A stretch of DNA of 64,000 nucleotides from Micromonospora cabrerizensis (GTDB taxonomy: Bacteria; Actinomycetota; Actinomycetes; Mycobacteriales; Micromonosporaceae), in assembly GCF_022230955.1 (NCBI RefSeq), contig NZ_JAKKFI010000053.1, positions 1-64,000 on the forward strand, in the 5' to 3' direction. Below, piece by piece: positions 26,218 through 34,651 of this stretch; within the stretch, counting starts at the first letter, position 1, and each line of letters begins with the position of its first letter. The position numbers were made by a program, and so were the translations under genes. Below the pieces are notes generated by a model, which was not told the DNA's origin, ran no database searches, and worked only from the letters and a program-made list of their open reading frames with translations.

Positions 26218-27831
26218 ATGACTACCAACAGTCTCTCGACAGTCCCGGCCCGGGGATCCGCCCGTAAAGCCGTGCTGCGCCTAGGCGTGGCGTGCGTCGC
26301 CGCGTCGCTGTCCCTTGCCGGTGCCACCGCGGCGAGCGCGAAGCCACCTCTCTCCACCAATGTCAACCCACCCCGAGGGGCAACGGCGATGTGGGGGCTG
26401 GAGGCGTTCCCGGGGATAAGCCAGGCGCAGGGGCTGGCCGACCAGCAGCCCGCGCTCGGCGGCGACACCCCGTTGGTCGGCTCCGACATCTCCTGGCAGG
26501 ACGACGCCCTGATGGTCGGCGGCCAAACGGTGGCCTTCGACGGGACATCGTCGCATCTGTCCGCGTCGCCATCGGCCCTGAACACGGCCGACACCTTCTC
26601 TCTCGCCGCCTGGGTGAGGCTCACCGACACCTCTACCAGCCGGACTTTCGTTAGCAAGGCCGGCGCCTCCGGTCGGGCTTCCCTCTCGGTCGGCTACGAC
26701 AGGGCCAGCAATCGGTGGCAGGTCCAGATGCCATCGAAGATCGGCAAGGGCGCAAAGTGGTCGGTCGCCCGTTCGACGTCAGCGCCTCAGATCGGACTCT
26801 GGACGCACCTGGCGGTTGTGCGCGACGCGACCACACGGACCGTGACCATCTTTGTGAACGGAGTCGCCGAGGCGACGGCGGGAAATGTGGCCGCGGTCAA
26901 CGATTCGTCCGGACCGGTCCGGCTGGGCCGCGGTGACACCACCTGGTGGCAGGGCAACCTGGCCAGCGTCCACGTGTACGACCGGGTGTTGGTCGACCAG
27001 GACTTCACCGGCTGGCTGGCCTCCGATCCGGCGTCCGGCGGCTTCAATATGTCGGGCCTGCTGGATGCACGGCGAGTCGGTGACTGGAGCTTCGACAATG
27101 CAATCCTGTGCTACGAGGAAAACCTCCTCGACCTGACACTCTGTTCGGCACCGGACTCGACCGCCTTCGACCGCCAGCTCACACTCACCAAGGGCACCGA
27201 CGTCGTGTTCGACCCCCGTCGGGGAAACAACGCTCTGGCGCTTGACGACACCCACTGGATCGACGACCCGTCGGATCCGCACTACGGCGAGGCGACCCGG
27301 GAGTACGCCCGTAGTCAGACCAACCTGGGCGAGCCGGGGAACCCGGTGTGGCAGGACGGACCGGTCCTCCGCACCGACCAATCGTTCACCGTGTCGACCT
27401 GGGTGCGGCTCGACCCGGCGGAGGGCGCGCAGACGGTCGTTTCGCAGGACGACGGGGACCGCAGCGCCTTCCGGCTGGCGTACGAGCCGGACAACGGCGG
27501 CCAGTGGGAGTTCGCAGTCGCCGCCGGGGCCGACGCCGCCGCGACCACCTACGCGACCACGCCCGCGACCGCCGTCGACGGCTGGCACCACCTCGTCGCC
27601 GCCGTCGACGCCACGAACCGCCAGGCGCGGCTCTACCTGGACGGGTCGCTCGCCGCGGCGGTCGGACTGAACGAGGCCTGGCAGCCCCGACAGGCGAGTG
27701 GCTCCCTGCTCGTCGGCCGTTCGACCACGCCAGAAGGACCGGCCGAATGGCTCTACGGGCGGGTCGACGACGTCGGTGCGTACCAGGGTCTGCTGAGCGA
27801 TGCAGACGTACAGCACCTCTTTGGCAACTAG
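26218..27831 (+). CDS. Secreted protein with two LamG-like (concanavalin A-type) domains
   Basis: The 537-residue protein has an N-terminal signal peptide (core VACVAASLSLAGATAASA). Two LamG jelly-roll domains follow. The first, at about 95-255, shows TFSLAAWVRL and WTHLAVVRDATTRTVTIFVN. The second, at about 370-535, shows SFTVSTWVRLD and GWHHLVAAVDATNRQARLYL. Such domains bind carbohydrate or protein, but here there is no attached catalytic domain. ATG 26218 follows GGGGAAGGTTCA. An AT-richer 275-bp region upstream holds the promoter. Confidence 0.85.
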   Translation: MTTNSLSTVPARGSARKAVLRLGVACVAASLSLAGATAASAKPPLSTNVNPPRGATAMWGLEAFPGISQAQGLADQQPALGGDTPLVGSDISWQDDALMVGGQTVAFDGTSSHLSASPSALNTADTFSLAAWVRLTDTSTSRTFVSKAGASGRASLSVGYDRASNRWQVQMPSKIGKGAKWSVARSTSAPQIGLWTHLAVVRDATTRTVTIFVNGVAEATAGNVAAVNDSSGPVRLGRGDTTWWQGNLASVHVYDRVLVDQDFTGWLASDPASGGFNMSGLLDARRVGDWSFDNAILCYEENLLDLTLCSAPDSTAFDRQLTLTKGTDVVFDPRRGNNALALDDTHWIDDPSDPHYGEATREYARSQTNLGEPGNPVWQDGPVLRTDQSFTVSTWVRLDPAEGAQTVVSQDDGDRSAFRLAYEPDNGGQWEFAVAAGADAAATTYATTPATAVDGWHHLVAAVDATNRQARLYLDGSLAAAVGLNEAWQPRQASGSLLVGRSTTPEGPAEWLYGRVDDVGAYQGLLSDADVQHLFGN

Positions 27832-27963
27832 CAGAAATAGGCATCCGACGAAGCATCGGGCCTGGCGCGATGCCCCCTTCGGGCGAGTGTTGCGCCAAGA
27901 CCATGACCGCTGTGCACGTCTGCCGCAATGCACGCTCGACCAGTGAGCTGCTCCGCAGAAGCG

Positions 27964-28005
27964 GAAGGGTCCCCTCCCGACGACGTTGTCGGGAGGGGAC
28001 CCTTC
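27964..28005 (-). terminator. Strong hairpin terminator after the peptide-binding protein gene
   Basis: Perfect 18-base arms starting GAAGGGTCCCCTCCCGAC enclose the 6-base loop GACGTT. It begins 16 bases beyond the stop of the leftward operon's last gene. It has no T-run, as usual in actinomycetes. Confidence 0.85.
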
Positions 28006-28021
28006 TGGCTTACGGCGCGAA

Positions 28022-29764
28022 CTACGGCTTGGCGTACGCGTTCACGAACGACGGGTAGCCGAAGACGCTGGAGATGAACACCCCGCCGGCCTTGGACCCG
28101 TGCACGTTGTAGGCCACGTCCACGAAGAGCGGCACCACCGGCGCGTGCTCCTTCATGATCCGCTCGTCGAGCTTGGCCCACTCCGGGCCCTGGTCGGCGG
28201 CGGGCATGGCCTGGATGCGGTCCATCTCGGCGTTGATCGTCGGGTCGTTGAAGTAGGACTGGTTGCTGTTGCCCTCGGCCTTGATGGTGCGGCCGTCGTA
28301 GAGCACCGGCAGGATCGACGCCCCGCTGGGCCAGTCCGCCGCCCAGTTACCGATGTACAGGTCCCAGGGGTTGTCCTTCTTCTTGATCTCGTCGAGCTTC
28401 GCGTCGTCGGAGATGTTCCGCAGCGTGATCTTGAAGCCGGCCCGCTCCAGGTTGGCCTTGAGCTGGGCGCCCTGCTGCTGCTCGGTCGAGTTGTCGGCGA
28501 CACCGAGGACCAGCTCCGGCGTCTTTCCGCCGAGCAGCTCCTTGGCCTTGTCCAGGTTGCCGTTGGCGCCCGCCGGGTACGCGTCGTACGCCTTGTAGCC
28601 GATGGTGGCCGACGGCATCAGGGTGGTCAGCGGTGCGGCGACGGTCTGCCCGCCCATCGCCTTGATGAAGCCCTCACGGTCGATGGCGTAGTTCAACGCC
28701 TGGCGGACCTTCAGGTCCGTGACCCGCTGGTTGTTGATGACGAGCTGGTTGGCGCTCGGGGTCGGCGAGAGGATCGTCCGCGACTTGAGGGCGGCGTCCC
28801 CGGCGACCTTGGCGACCAGCGAGGCGGGCACGGTGTTGAAGGCGAGCGCGCTCTGGTCGGCGCCGTTGTCGGCGATCACCCGGTTGTTGGCGGCGTCCGC
28901 GGTCGGGCCGAAGCTCCACACGAACTGGTCCGGGTACTGGTGCCGGACCGGGTCGGTGTTCGGGTCCCAGTTGGTGTTGCGGTCCAGGGTGATCTGCACG
29001 CCGACCTGGTTCTTGGCGACCTTGTACGGCCCGGACGAGAACGGCTGCTTGTCCAGGTCGACGCCGGTGTCCTTGTCGGCGGGCAACGGCGCGGTGGTCG
29101 GCAGCGAGACCGCGAACGGCAGGTCACAGCGGGGCTTGGCGAACTCGAAGCGCAGCGTCTTGGCGTCCGGCGTGGAGAGGCCGGGCGGCAGCGACGTCTT
29201 GTTCTTCTTGAAGTCCCACTTGGTGTCGAACTGCGGGGTGTCGGCCAACCACTCCTGGATGTAGGTCGGGCCACCGGAGAGGTCCGGGTCGAAGGAACGG
29301 GCGATGCCGTACGCGATCTCCTTGGAGGTGATCGGCCGGCCGTCCTCGAACTTGACCCCGTCCTTGACGGTGAATTCCCAGACCTTGCAGTCGTTGTTGA
29401 CGTTCTTGCCCGGCGTCTCGGCCAGGTCACCGACGAGGACCAGGCCGCCCTTGCCGTCGTCCTTCCAGGTGGTCAGGTAGCGCGCGAAGAGCGGGTTGGT
29501 CATCAGACCGGCGAACGAGTACGTCCGCTGCGGGTCGAGGTGGGAGATCGGCGACTCCCGGATGATGGTGAAGGTGCCGCCCTTCACCGCACCGCTCACC
29601 TCGGCCGCCGGGCCCTGCGAGTCCTTGGGGTCGGTCGCGATGACCCCGGTCTGCTTCCGGTCGGTGTCCACCGCGGTGCCCTCGCCCGTGTTCTTCGAGC
29701 ACGCACCCAGTGCCACAACCAGAGCGATCGCGCCGCCTGCGGCAGCCACCACGCGTGGTCTCAT
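28022..29764 (-). CDS. Oligopeptide ABC transporter, extracellular substrate-binding lipoprotein
   Basis: This 580-residue SBP family 5 (OppA/DppA-type) protein captures peptides outside the membrane for the adjacent permease. The signal peptide ends in lipobox VALGAC (Cys about 22). Family features are GGTFTIIRESPISHLDPQRT, VKDGVKFEDGRPITSKEIAYG, LKVRQALNYAIDREG and the C-terminal EHAPVVPLFVDVAYNVHG. ATG 29764 follows GAAGGGGGTACTTC. A 146-bp gap with an AT-rich stretch separates it from the permease genes, so it may have its own promoter for higher expression. Confidence 0.93.
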   Translation of the reverse strand: MRPRVVAAAGGAIALVVALGACSKNTGEGTAVDTDRKQTGVIATDPKDSQGPAAEVSGAVKGGTFTIIRESPISHLDPQRTYSFAGLMTNPLFARYLTTWKDDGKGGLVLVGDLAETPGKNVNNDCKVWEFTVKDGVKFEDGRPITSKEIAYGIARSFDPDLSGGPTYIQEWLADTPQFDTKWDFKKNKTSLPPGLSTPDAKTLRFEFAKPRCDLPFAVSLPTTAPLPADKDTGVDLDKQPFSSGPYKVAKNQVGVQITLDRNTNWDPNTDPVRHQYPDQFVWSFGPTADAANNRVIADNGADQSALAFNTVPASLVAKVAGDAALKSRTILSPTPSANQLVINNQRVTDLKVRQALNYAIDREGFIKAMGGQTVAAPLTTLMPSATIGYKAYDAYPAGANGNLDKAKELLGGKTPELVLGVADNSTEQQQGAQLKANLERAGFKITLRNISDDAKLDEIKKKDNPWDLYIGNWAADWPSGASILPVLYDGRTIKAEGNSNQSYFNDPTINAEMDRIQAMPAADQGPEWAKLDERIMKEHAPVVPLFVDVAYNVHGSKAGGVFISSVFGYPSFVNAYAKP

Positions 29765-29910
29765 GAAGTACCCCCTTCACCCATGTGCCGTGCGTTTCGT
29801 CGGGGCGAGAACCGCCGACGTCCCGAGGATCGTAAGGAAGAAAACCTACGAGTTGTGTAACAGTTGTCGATAAATTTCGCCACCGGCCACGCGCTGTACG
29901 GCGGCCCGGC

Positions 29911-30897
29911 TCAGCGCAACCGCACCCGCGGGTCGATGGCCGCGTAGAGCAGGTCCACCAGCACGTTCGCCAGCACCACGAAGACCGCCGCAATCAGCAC
30001 CGTGGCCATGATCGTGGGCAGGTCACCCGCACGCACCGCGTCCACCGCCGTACGCCCCAACCCCTGGATGCCGAACGTCGTCTCGGTGATCACCGTGCCT
30101 CCCAGCGCACCGCCCACGTCCAGCCCCGCGATGGTCACCACCGGGGTGATCGCCGCGCGCAGCGCGTGTCTCCCGTACACCTTGGGTTTGGCCAGGCCCT
30201 TGGCCCGCGCGGTCCGGACGAAGTCCTCGGACAGCGTCTCCAGCATCTGCGCGCGCGACAGCCGGGCGTAGATCGCCGAGAAGAGGAAGGCCAGCGCCAC
30301 CCAGGCGAGCACCAGCCCACTGGCCCACTTCGCCGGATTGTCGAAGAGGGACGTGTAGCTCGGCACCGGCAGCAACCGCAGGTTGTAGACGAAGACGAGC
30401 AGCAGCACCGCGCCCACGAAGTAGAGCTGCAACGACGCGCCGGTCAGCGAGAAGCCGATGGCCAGGCGGTCCAGCCAGGTGCCGCGACGCAACGCGGAGA
30501 CCATGCCGAGGCCGACCCCGAGCAGCAACCAGAGGATCGCCGCCGGGATCACGATGCTCAGCGTCACCGGCAGCACCCGGGCGATGGTGTCCGAGACGGC
30601 CTCGTTGGTGACGTACGACCAGCCCAGGCAGGGCGCGTCACACCGGCCACCCTGGGCGCTGCCCAGGTCGCGACCGGTGACGATGCCCTTCATGTAACCG
30701 GCGTACTGGCTGATCAGGGGGTCGTTGAGACCCAGGTCGTCGCGGACCCGCTCCAGCCGCTCCGGGTTGCAGTTCTTCGAGCAGATGCTGCTCACCGGGT
30801 CGCGCGGCAGGGCGAAGAACATCAGGAAGGTCAGCACACTCACCGCGAACAGGGTCAGCGTGGCCGAGAAGAGCCGCTTGATCAGAAATCGCGCCAT
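29911..30897 (-). CDS. Oligopeptide ABC transporter permease (DppB/OppB type)
   Basis: This 328-residue inner-membrane permease has about six hydrophobic helices. It starts MARFLIKRLFSATLTLFAVS and has the BPD_transp_1 EAA-type loop at DFVRTARAKGLAKPKVYGRHALRA (about 220-245; conserved G in KGL). It forms the channel with the DppC-type partner encoded just upstream. Eleven bases separate the two genes. Confidence 0.93.
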   Translation of the reverse strand: MARFLIKRLFSATLTLFAVSVLTFLMFFALPRDPVSSICSKNCNPERLERVRDDLGLNDPLISQYAGYMKGIVTGRDLGSAQGGRCDAPCLGWSYVTNEAVSDTIARVLPVTLSIVIPAAILWLLLGVGLGMVSALRRGTWLDRLAIGFSLTGASLQLYFVGAVLLLVFVYNLRLLPVPSYTSLFDNPAKWASGLVLAWVALAFLFSAIYARLSRAQMLETLSEDFVRTARAKGLAKPKVYGRHALRAAITPVVTIAGLDVGGALGGTVITETTFGIQGLGRTAVDAVRAGDLPTIMATVLIAAVFVVLANVLVDLLYAAIDPRVRLR

Positions 30898-30907
30898 GAT
30901 TTGACCC

Positions 30908-31915
30908 CTACCGGGACGACTTCGGGTCGAGCGCGTCCCGCAACGCGTCGCCGAAGAGGTTGAAGGCGAACACCAGCGCGAAGATCATGATGCCCGGGAA
31001 GAACACGTACGCCGGGTCGGTCTGGAGGAAGTCCAGACTGCGGTAGATCATTCGGCCGAAGCTGGGCGTCTCGTCGCTGAGGCCGACGCCGATGAACGAC
31101 AGCGCCGCCTCGCTGGTGATGAACTGCGGCACCGCCAGGGAGAACGACACCAGGATCGGCGCCCAGATGTTCGGCAGCAGTTGCCGGAAGAGCATGTGCC
31201 CCAGCCCGGCACCGCTGGCCCTGGCCGCCTCCACGAACTCCCGCTCGCGCAGCGCGATCACCTGCCCTCGCACCAGGCGGGCCGTGCTGGTCCAGCCGAA
31301 GATGGCGAAGACGGCGATCAGCACGCCCACCCCGAAGGCCGACGACACCTGCCCCCGCTCACCGTAGAAGCGCAGCGTGATGGTGGGGGTGAGCGCCAGC
31401 GCGATGATCAGGAAGGGCATGGCCAGGGTCAGGTCGGTGATCCAGTTGATCACCGCGTCGAGCCAGCCGCCGAGGTAGCCGGCGAGCGCGCCCAGCACGA
31501 CCCCGATCGTCGCGGTGATCAGGGCCGCCGCGAACGCGATGAACAGCGACGTCCGCAACCCGTAGATCAACCGGATGAAGATGTCCCGGCCCAGCCCCGG
31601 CTCCAGACCGAACCAGTGCTCCCCGCTGACCCCACCGGCATAGCCCAGTGGCATTCCGAAGCCGTCCAGCAGGTTCTGGAACTGCTCACGCGGCCCGATC
31701 CCGTAGGCCATCTCGATCAGCGGGGCAGACAGGCCCAACAGCAGGAAGAAGACCAGGAGTACGCCGCTGACCACGGCCGTCCGGTCACGACGCAGTCGCA
31801 GCCAGGCGAGCTGACCGGGTGAGCGGCCGACGACGCCCTTCGCCGCAGGCGTGGTCGCGTCCGGGTCGGACTCGATCTCGTCCAGCGCCACACCCTCCAC
31901 CGGGGACAGGCTCAC
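30908..31915 (-). CDS. Oligopeptide ABC transporter permease (DppC/OppC type)
   Basis: The 335-residue permease has an N-terminal OppC_N segment ([20 protein letters not shown]), six helices and the EAA loop [20 protein letters not shown]. The start was placed at GTG 31915, which overlaps the stop of the upstream ATPase gene (GTGA) and follows GAGGAGGTGCCGTC. Longer in-frame starts would run through the ATPase gene. It pairs with the DppB-type permease. Confidence 0.92.
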   Translation of the reverse strand: MSLSPVEGVALDEIESDPDATTPAAKGVVGRSPGQLAWLRLRRDRTAVVSGVLLVFFLLLGLSAPLIEMAYGIGPREQFQNLLDGFGMPLGYAGGVSGEHWFGLEPGLGRDIFIRLIYGLRTSLFIAFAAALITATIGVVLGALAGYLGGWLDAVINWITDLTLAMPFLIIALALTPTITLRFYGERGQVSSAFGVGVLIAVFAIFGWTSTARLVRGQVIALREREFVEAARASGAGLGHMLFRQLLPNIWAPILVSFSLAVPQFITSEAALSFIGVGLSDETPSFGRMIYRSLDFLQTDPAYVFFPGIMIFALVFAFNLFGDALRDALDPKSSR

Positions 31916-33003
31916 GACGGCACCTCCTCGACGAGCTGGGTGATCGGCCCCGCGACCTCCGGGCTCGTGCTGGCCGCTTCCCCTTCGGGGCCCGTGCTGG
32001 GCTCTTCCCGTTCGGGGCTCGTGCTGGCCGCTTCCCCTTCGGGGAAGTGACACGCGGTGGCCTGCCGACCACCGTCGCGCGGAACCAGCGCGGGCTCCTC
32101 GGTGGCGCAGACGTCCTGCGCCTTCCAGCAGCGGGTACGGAACCGGCAGCCCGACGGCGGGTCGAGCGGGGTCGGCACGTCACCGGTCAGCCGGATCCGA
32201 CCCGCCGGGCCGAGCTGGGTGACGTCCGGGATCGCCGAGAGCAGCGCCCGGGTGTACGGGTGCTGGGGGCGTTCGTAGATGTCCGCCCGGTCGCCGATCT
32301 CCACGATCCGACCCAGGTACATGACCGCCACCCGCTGGCTGAAGTGCCGGATCACCGCCAGGTCGTGCGCGATGAACACGAACGCCAGGCCCAGCTCCCG
32401 TTGCAGGTTGCGCAGCAGGTTGACGACCTGCGCCTGGATCGAGACGTCCAGAGCGGAGACCGGCTCGTCGGCGACGATCAGCTTGGGCCGCAGGGCCAGC
32501 GCGCGGGCGATGCCGATGCGCTGACGTTGACCGCCGGAGAACTCGTGCGGGTAGCGGTTGTAGTGCTCCGGGTTCAACCCGACCAGCTCCAGCAGCTCCT
32601 GCACCCGGGCCTTCACGCCACCCGGCGGCTTGATTCCGTTGACCTGCAACGGCATCGCCACGATCCGCCCGACGGTGTGCCGGGGGTTCAACGAGGCGTA
32701 CGGGTCCTGGAAGATGATCTGGAGTTCCTGACGCAGGGGACGCAGCTCCCGGCGGCCGGCGTGCGTGATGTCCCGCCCGGCGAACTCGATGCTGCCGCTC
32801 GTCGGCTCCAGCAGCCGCACCAGCATCCGACCGGTGGTGGTCTTGCCGCAGCCCGACTCCCCCACCAACCCGAGCGTCTCGCCCGGGCGCACGTCGAAGT
32901 CGAGACCATCGACCGCCCGCACCAGGCCAGTGGCGCGCAGTCCCTGACGGACCGGGAAGTGCTTGGTCAGCCCGCGTACCCGCAACAGCGGTTCGTCGGT
33001 CAT
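31912..33003 (-). CDS. Oligopeptide ABC transporter ATPase (DppF/OppF type)
   Basis: This 363-residue ATPase energises peptide import. It has Walker [10 protein letters not shown] (about 46-54), Q-loop [11 protein letters not shown], signature SGGQRQR, Walker [13 protein letters not shown] and H-loop IAHD. The C-terminal oligo_HPY region with four cysteines (CRFRTRC, CATEE, ACHF) suggests an iron-sulfur site as in the family. About 40 extra C-terminal residues are a Glu/Ser/Pro repeat ([10 protein letters not shown]). ATG 33003 overlaps the previous stop (ATGA). Confidence 0.93.
   Translation of the reverse strand: MTDEPLLRVRGLTKHFPVRQGLRATGLVRAVDGLDFDVRPGETLGLVGESGCGKTTTGRMLVRLLEPTSGSIEFAGRDITHAGRRELRPLRQELQIIFQDPYASLNPRHTVGRIVAMPLQVNGIKPPGGVKARVQELLELVGLNPEHYNRYPHEFSGGQRQRIGIARALALRPKLIVADEPVSALDVSIQAQVVNLLRNLQRELGLAFVFIAHDLAVIRHFSQRVAVMYLGRIVEIGDRADIYERPQHPYTRALLSAIPDVTQLGPAGRIRLTGDVPTPLDPPSGCRFRTRCWKAQDVCATEEPALVPRDGGRQATACHFPEGEAASTSPEREEPSTGPEGEAASTSPEVAGPITQLVEEVPS
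31961..32044. repeat. In-frame repeat encoding the acidic tail of the DppF-type ATPase
   Basis: Thirty bases at 31961-31990 recur exactly at 32015-32044 (offset 54, 18 codons), with a diverged unit between. They encode [10 protein letters not shown]. The repeat includes CCCCTTCGGGG, and CTTCCCCTTCGGGGAAG at 32031-32047 can fold into a small stable hairpin. Confidence 0.8.
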
Positions 33004-34106
33004 CGGGCCACCCCCACGGATGCGACGTCCTCGGCATAACGCTCGGCGCGTTCCTCGGCGCTCAGGTGGCACGCGACCAGGTGGCCGTCCGCGCCGGCGG
33101 CCCGCAGTTCCGGCACCTCGGTACGCGACCGGCTGCCGACGCGGTCCGCGTACCGGCAGCGTGGGTGGAACGCGCAGCCGGGCGGCAGGTTGATCAGGCT
33201 GGGCGGGTTGCCGGGGATCGGCACCAGGTCCGCGTCCGCGTCGCCGTGCAGCGACGGCACGCTGGAGAGCAACCCCCAGGTGTACGGGTGCTGCGGCGAG
33301 CGGAGCACCTGCTCGACGCTGCCCCGCTCGACGGCCCGACCCCCGTACATGACCAGCACGTCATCGGCGACCTGGCCGACCACGCCGAGATCGTGGGTGA
33401 TCAGGATGATCGCGGAGTGGAACTCGGCCTGGAGGTCGGCGAGCAGGTCCAGGATCTGCGCCTGCACGGTGACGTCCAGCGCGGTGGTCGGCTCGTCGGC
33501 GATCAGCAGCGCCGGGTCGTTGACCAGGGACATCGCGATCATCGCCCGCTGGCGCATACCACCGGAGAACTCGTGCGGATACTGGTCGAAGCGGCGCGCC
33601 GGCTGCGGAATGCCGACCCGGTCCAGCATGTCGACCGCCCGCTGGCGGGCCTCGCGCCGGTTGGCCTTCGGGTGGTGCACCCGGTACGCCTCGGCGATCT
33701 GCCGGCCCACCGTGTAGTAGGGGTGCAGCGCCGACAGTGGGTCCTGGAAGATCATCGCCATGTCCCGGCCGCGCAGCCGGCGTACCTCCTCGTCGGCGAG
33801 GCCGACCACCTGCCGGCCGCCGACGGAGATCTCTCCGGTGATGGTGGTCCGCTTCGGGTCGTGCAGGCCGAGGATGGCCAGCGAGGTGACGCTCTTGCCG
33901 GAACCGGACTCACCCACGATGCCGAGGGTGCGGCCCCGCTCGACGGCGAACGACACCCCGTCGACCGCGCGCACCACGCCGTCCTCGGTATCGAACCGGA
34001 CCCGCAGGTCACGCACCCGCAGGTAGGCGTCCTGGTCGGAGCGCTGTGCCGGCACGGCGGGACGGTCGTCCGGTTCGCCGGACGGCAACGGTTCCGAGCT
34101 GTCCAC
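33000..34106 (-). CDS. Oligopeptide ABC transporter ATPase (DppD/OppD type)
   Basis: The 368-residue ATPase shows Walker [21 protein letters not shown], signature SGGMRQR, Walker [13 protein letters not shown] and the C-terminal oligo_HPY motif [13 protein letters not shown]. It forms a heterodimer with the DppF-type partner. The start was set at GTG 34106 after GGGAGGTGGCC; GTG 34112 is an alternative. It is first in the leftward operon D-F-C-B-A, with the promoter in the AT-rich DNA just upstream (34140-34180). Confidence 0.92.
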   Translation of the reverse strand: MDSSEPLPSGEPDDRPAVPAQRSDQDAYLRVRDLRVRFDTEDGVVRAVDGVSFAVERGRTLGIVGESGSGKSVTSLAILGLHDPKRTTITGEISVGGRQVVGLADEEVRRLRGRDMAMIFQDPLSALHPYYTVGRQIAEAYRVHHPKANRREARQRAVDMLDRVGIPQPARRFDQYPHEFSGGMRQRAMIAMSLVNDPALLIADEPTTALDVTVQAQILDLLADLQAEFHSAIILITHDLGVVGQVADDVLVMYGGRAVERGSVEQVLRSPQHPYTWGLLSSVPSLHGDADADLVPIPGNPPSLINLPPGCAFHPRCRYADRVGSRSRTEVPELRAAGADGHLVACHLSAEERAERYAEDVASVGVAR

Positions 34107-34260
34107 GGCCACCTCCCTCAGTGACGAAGGGAACTTACAGGAAAGTCCCGAGGGTGAAAATAAGCTACAAAGTCGGCACGTGTCAGCGGGCCCGAGCGTA
34201 ACGAGTCGGCATCGGCACCGCACCCCCGTCACCTCGCCATCCACGCCCATTCATCTCGCG

Positions 34261-34316
34261 CCCCGTGCCCCGCGCCCCGCGCCCCGCGCCCCGCGCCCCG
34301 CGCCCCGCGCCCCGCG
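34261..34316. repeat. Tandem heptamer array CCCCGCG, eight units
   Basis: Eight head-to-tail heptamers occur, the first reading CCCCGTG and the rest CCCCGCG. It is a simple-sequence tract prone to slippage, lying between the importer promoter and the hairpin pair. Confidence 0.85.
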
Positions 34317-34319
34317 CCC

Positions 34320-34395
34320 AGATCTACGCAACTTCCCCGAAGTTGCTGCCTCCGACATGCGAGAGACAGCAACATCCCCGATGTTGCGCGGATCT
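34320..34395. repeat. 76-bp element with two covarying hairpins
   Basis: Two 19-bp stem-loops of identical geometry, GCAACTTC-CCC-GAAGTTGC (34328-34346) and GCAACATC-CCC-GATGTTGC (34369-34387), are enclosed by outer arms AGATC (34320) and GATCT (ends 34395). The single stem difference is compensated on both strands, so base pairing is kept. Confidence 0.75.
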
Positions 34396-34474
34396 TGACG
34401 ACGGACACCGTCCGCCAGAGACCGGGAGCGGGGTTGAGCGCCCACCGCCGGCAAGGTCACGCTCGAACCAGGAT

Positions 34475-34507
34475 GTAGTGGCATCACCGACGCGCCGATG
34501 CCACTAC
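34475..34507. repeat. Inverted repeat flanked by AACCAGGATGT direct repeats
   Basis: Arms GTAGTGGCATC and GATGCCACTAC (11 bases each) surround an 11-base loop. AACCAGGATGT occurs on both sides of it (34466-34476 and 34508-34518). The arrangement looks like a small inserted palindrome. Confidence 0.65.
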
Positions 34508-34614
34508 AACCAGGATGTTGCGTGATCTTGCGGCCAGCGAAGCGGGCAGCGCGGCGGGACGAGGCCGGAGCGGGAGCGGCGACGGAGTCTCATTCGGCCG
34601 GAGGACCTCGTCCC

Positions 34615-34644
34615 CTGACGGGTGTCGGGCTGCTGGCCTAGGGT
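34615..34644 (+). promoter_or_regulatory. Likely leaderless promoter of tldD
   Basis: CTGACG (34615-34620) and TAGGGT (34639-34644) are separated by 18 bases. TAGGGT ends seven bases before ATG 34652 and no ribosome binding site is present, matching the actinomycete leaderless pattern. Confidence 0.55.
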
Positions 34645-34651
34645 CGGTCGC

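Larger units (their letters stand above)
34107..34651. other. Intergenic region between the peptide importer operon and tldD
   Basis: These 545 bases separate divergent transcription units and hold no convincing gene. From left to right they contain an AT-rich promoter-like stretch (34140-34180), a CCCCGCG heptamer array, two covarying hairpins, a third inverted repeat with flanking AACCAGGATGT direct repeats, and the tldD promoter. Confidence 0.7.

Noticed and set aside
27964..28005. Mobile element end at the perfect 42-bp hairpin
   Set aside because: Its position just after the operon's last stop and its GC-rich perfect stem fit a terminator; no second copy was seen.
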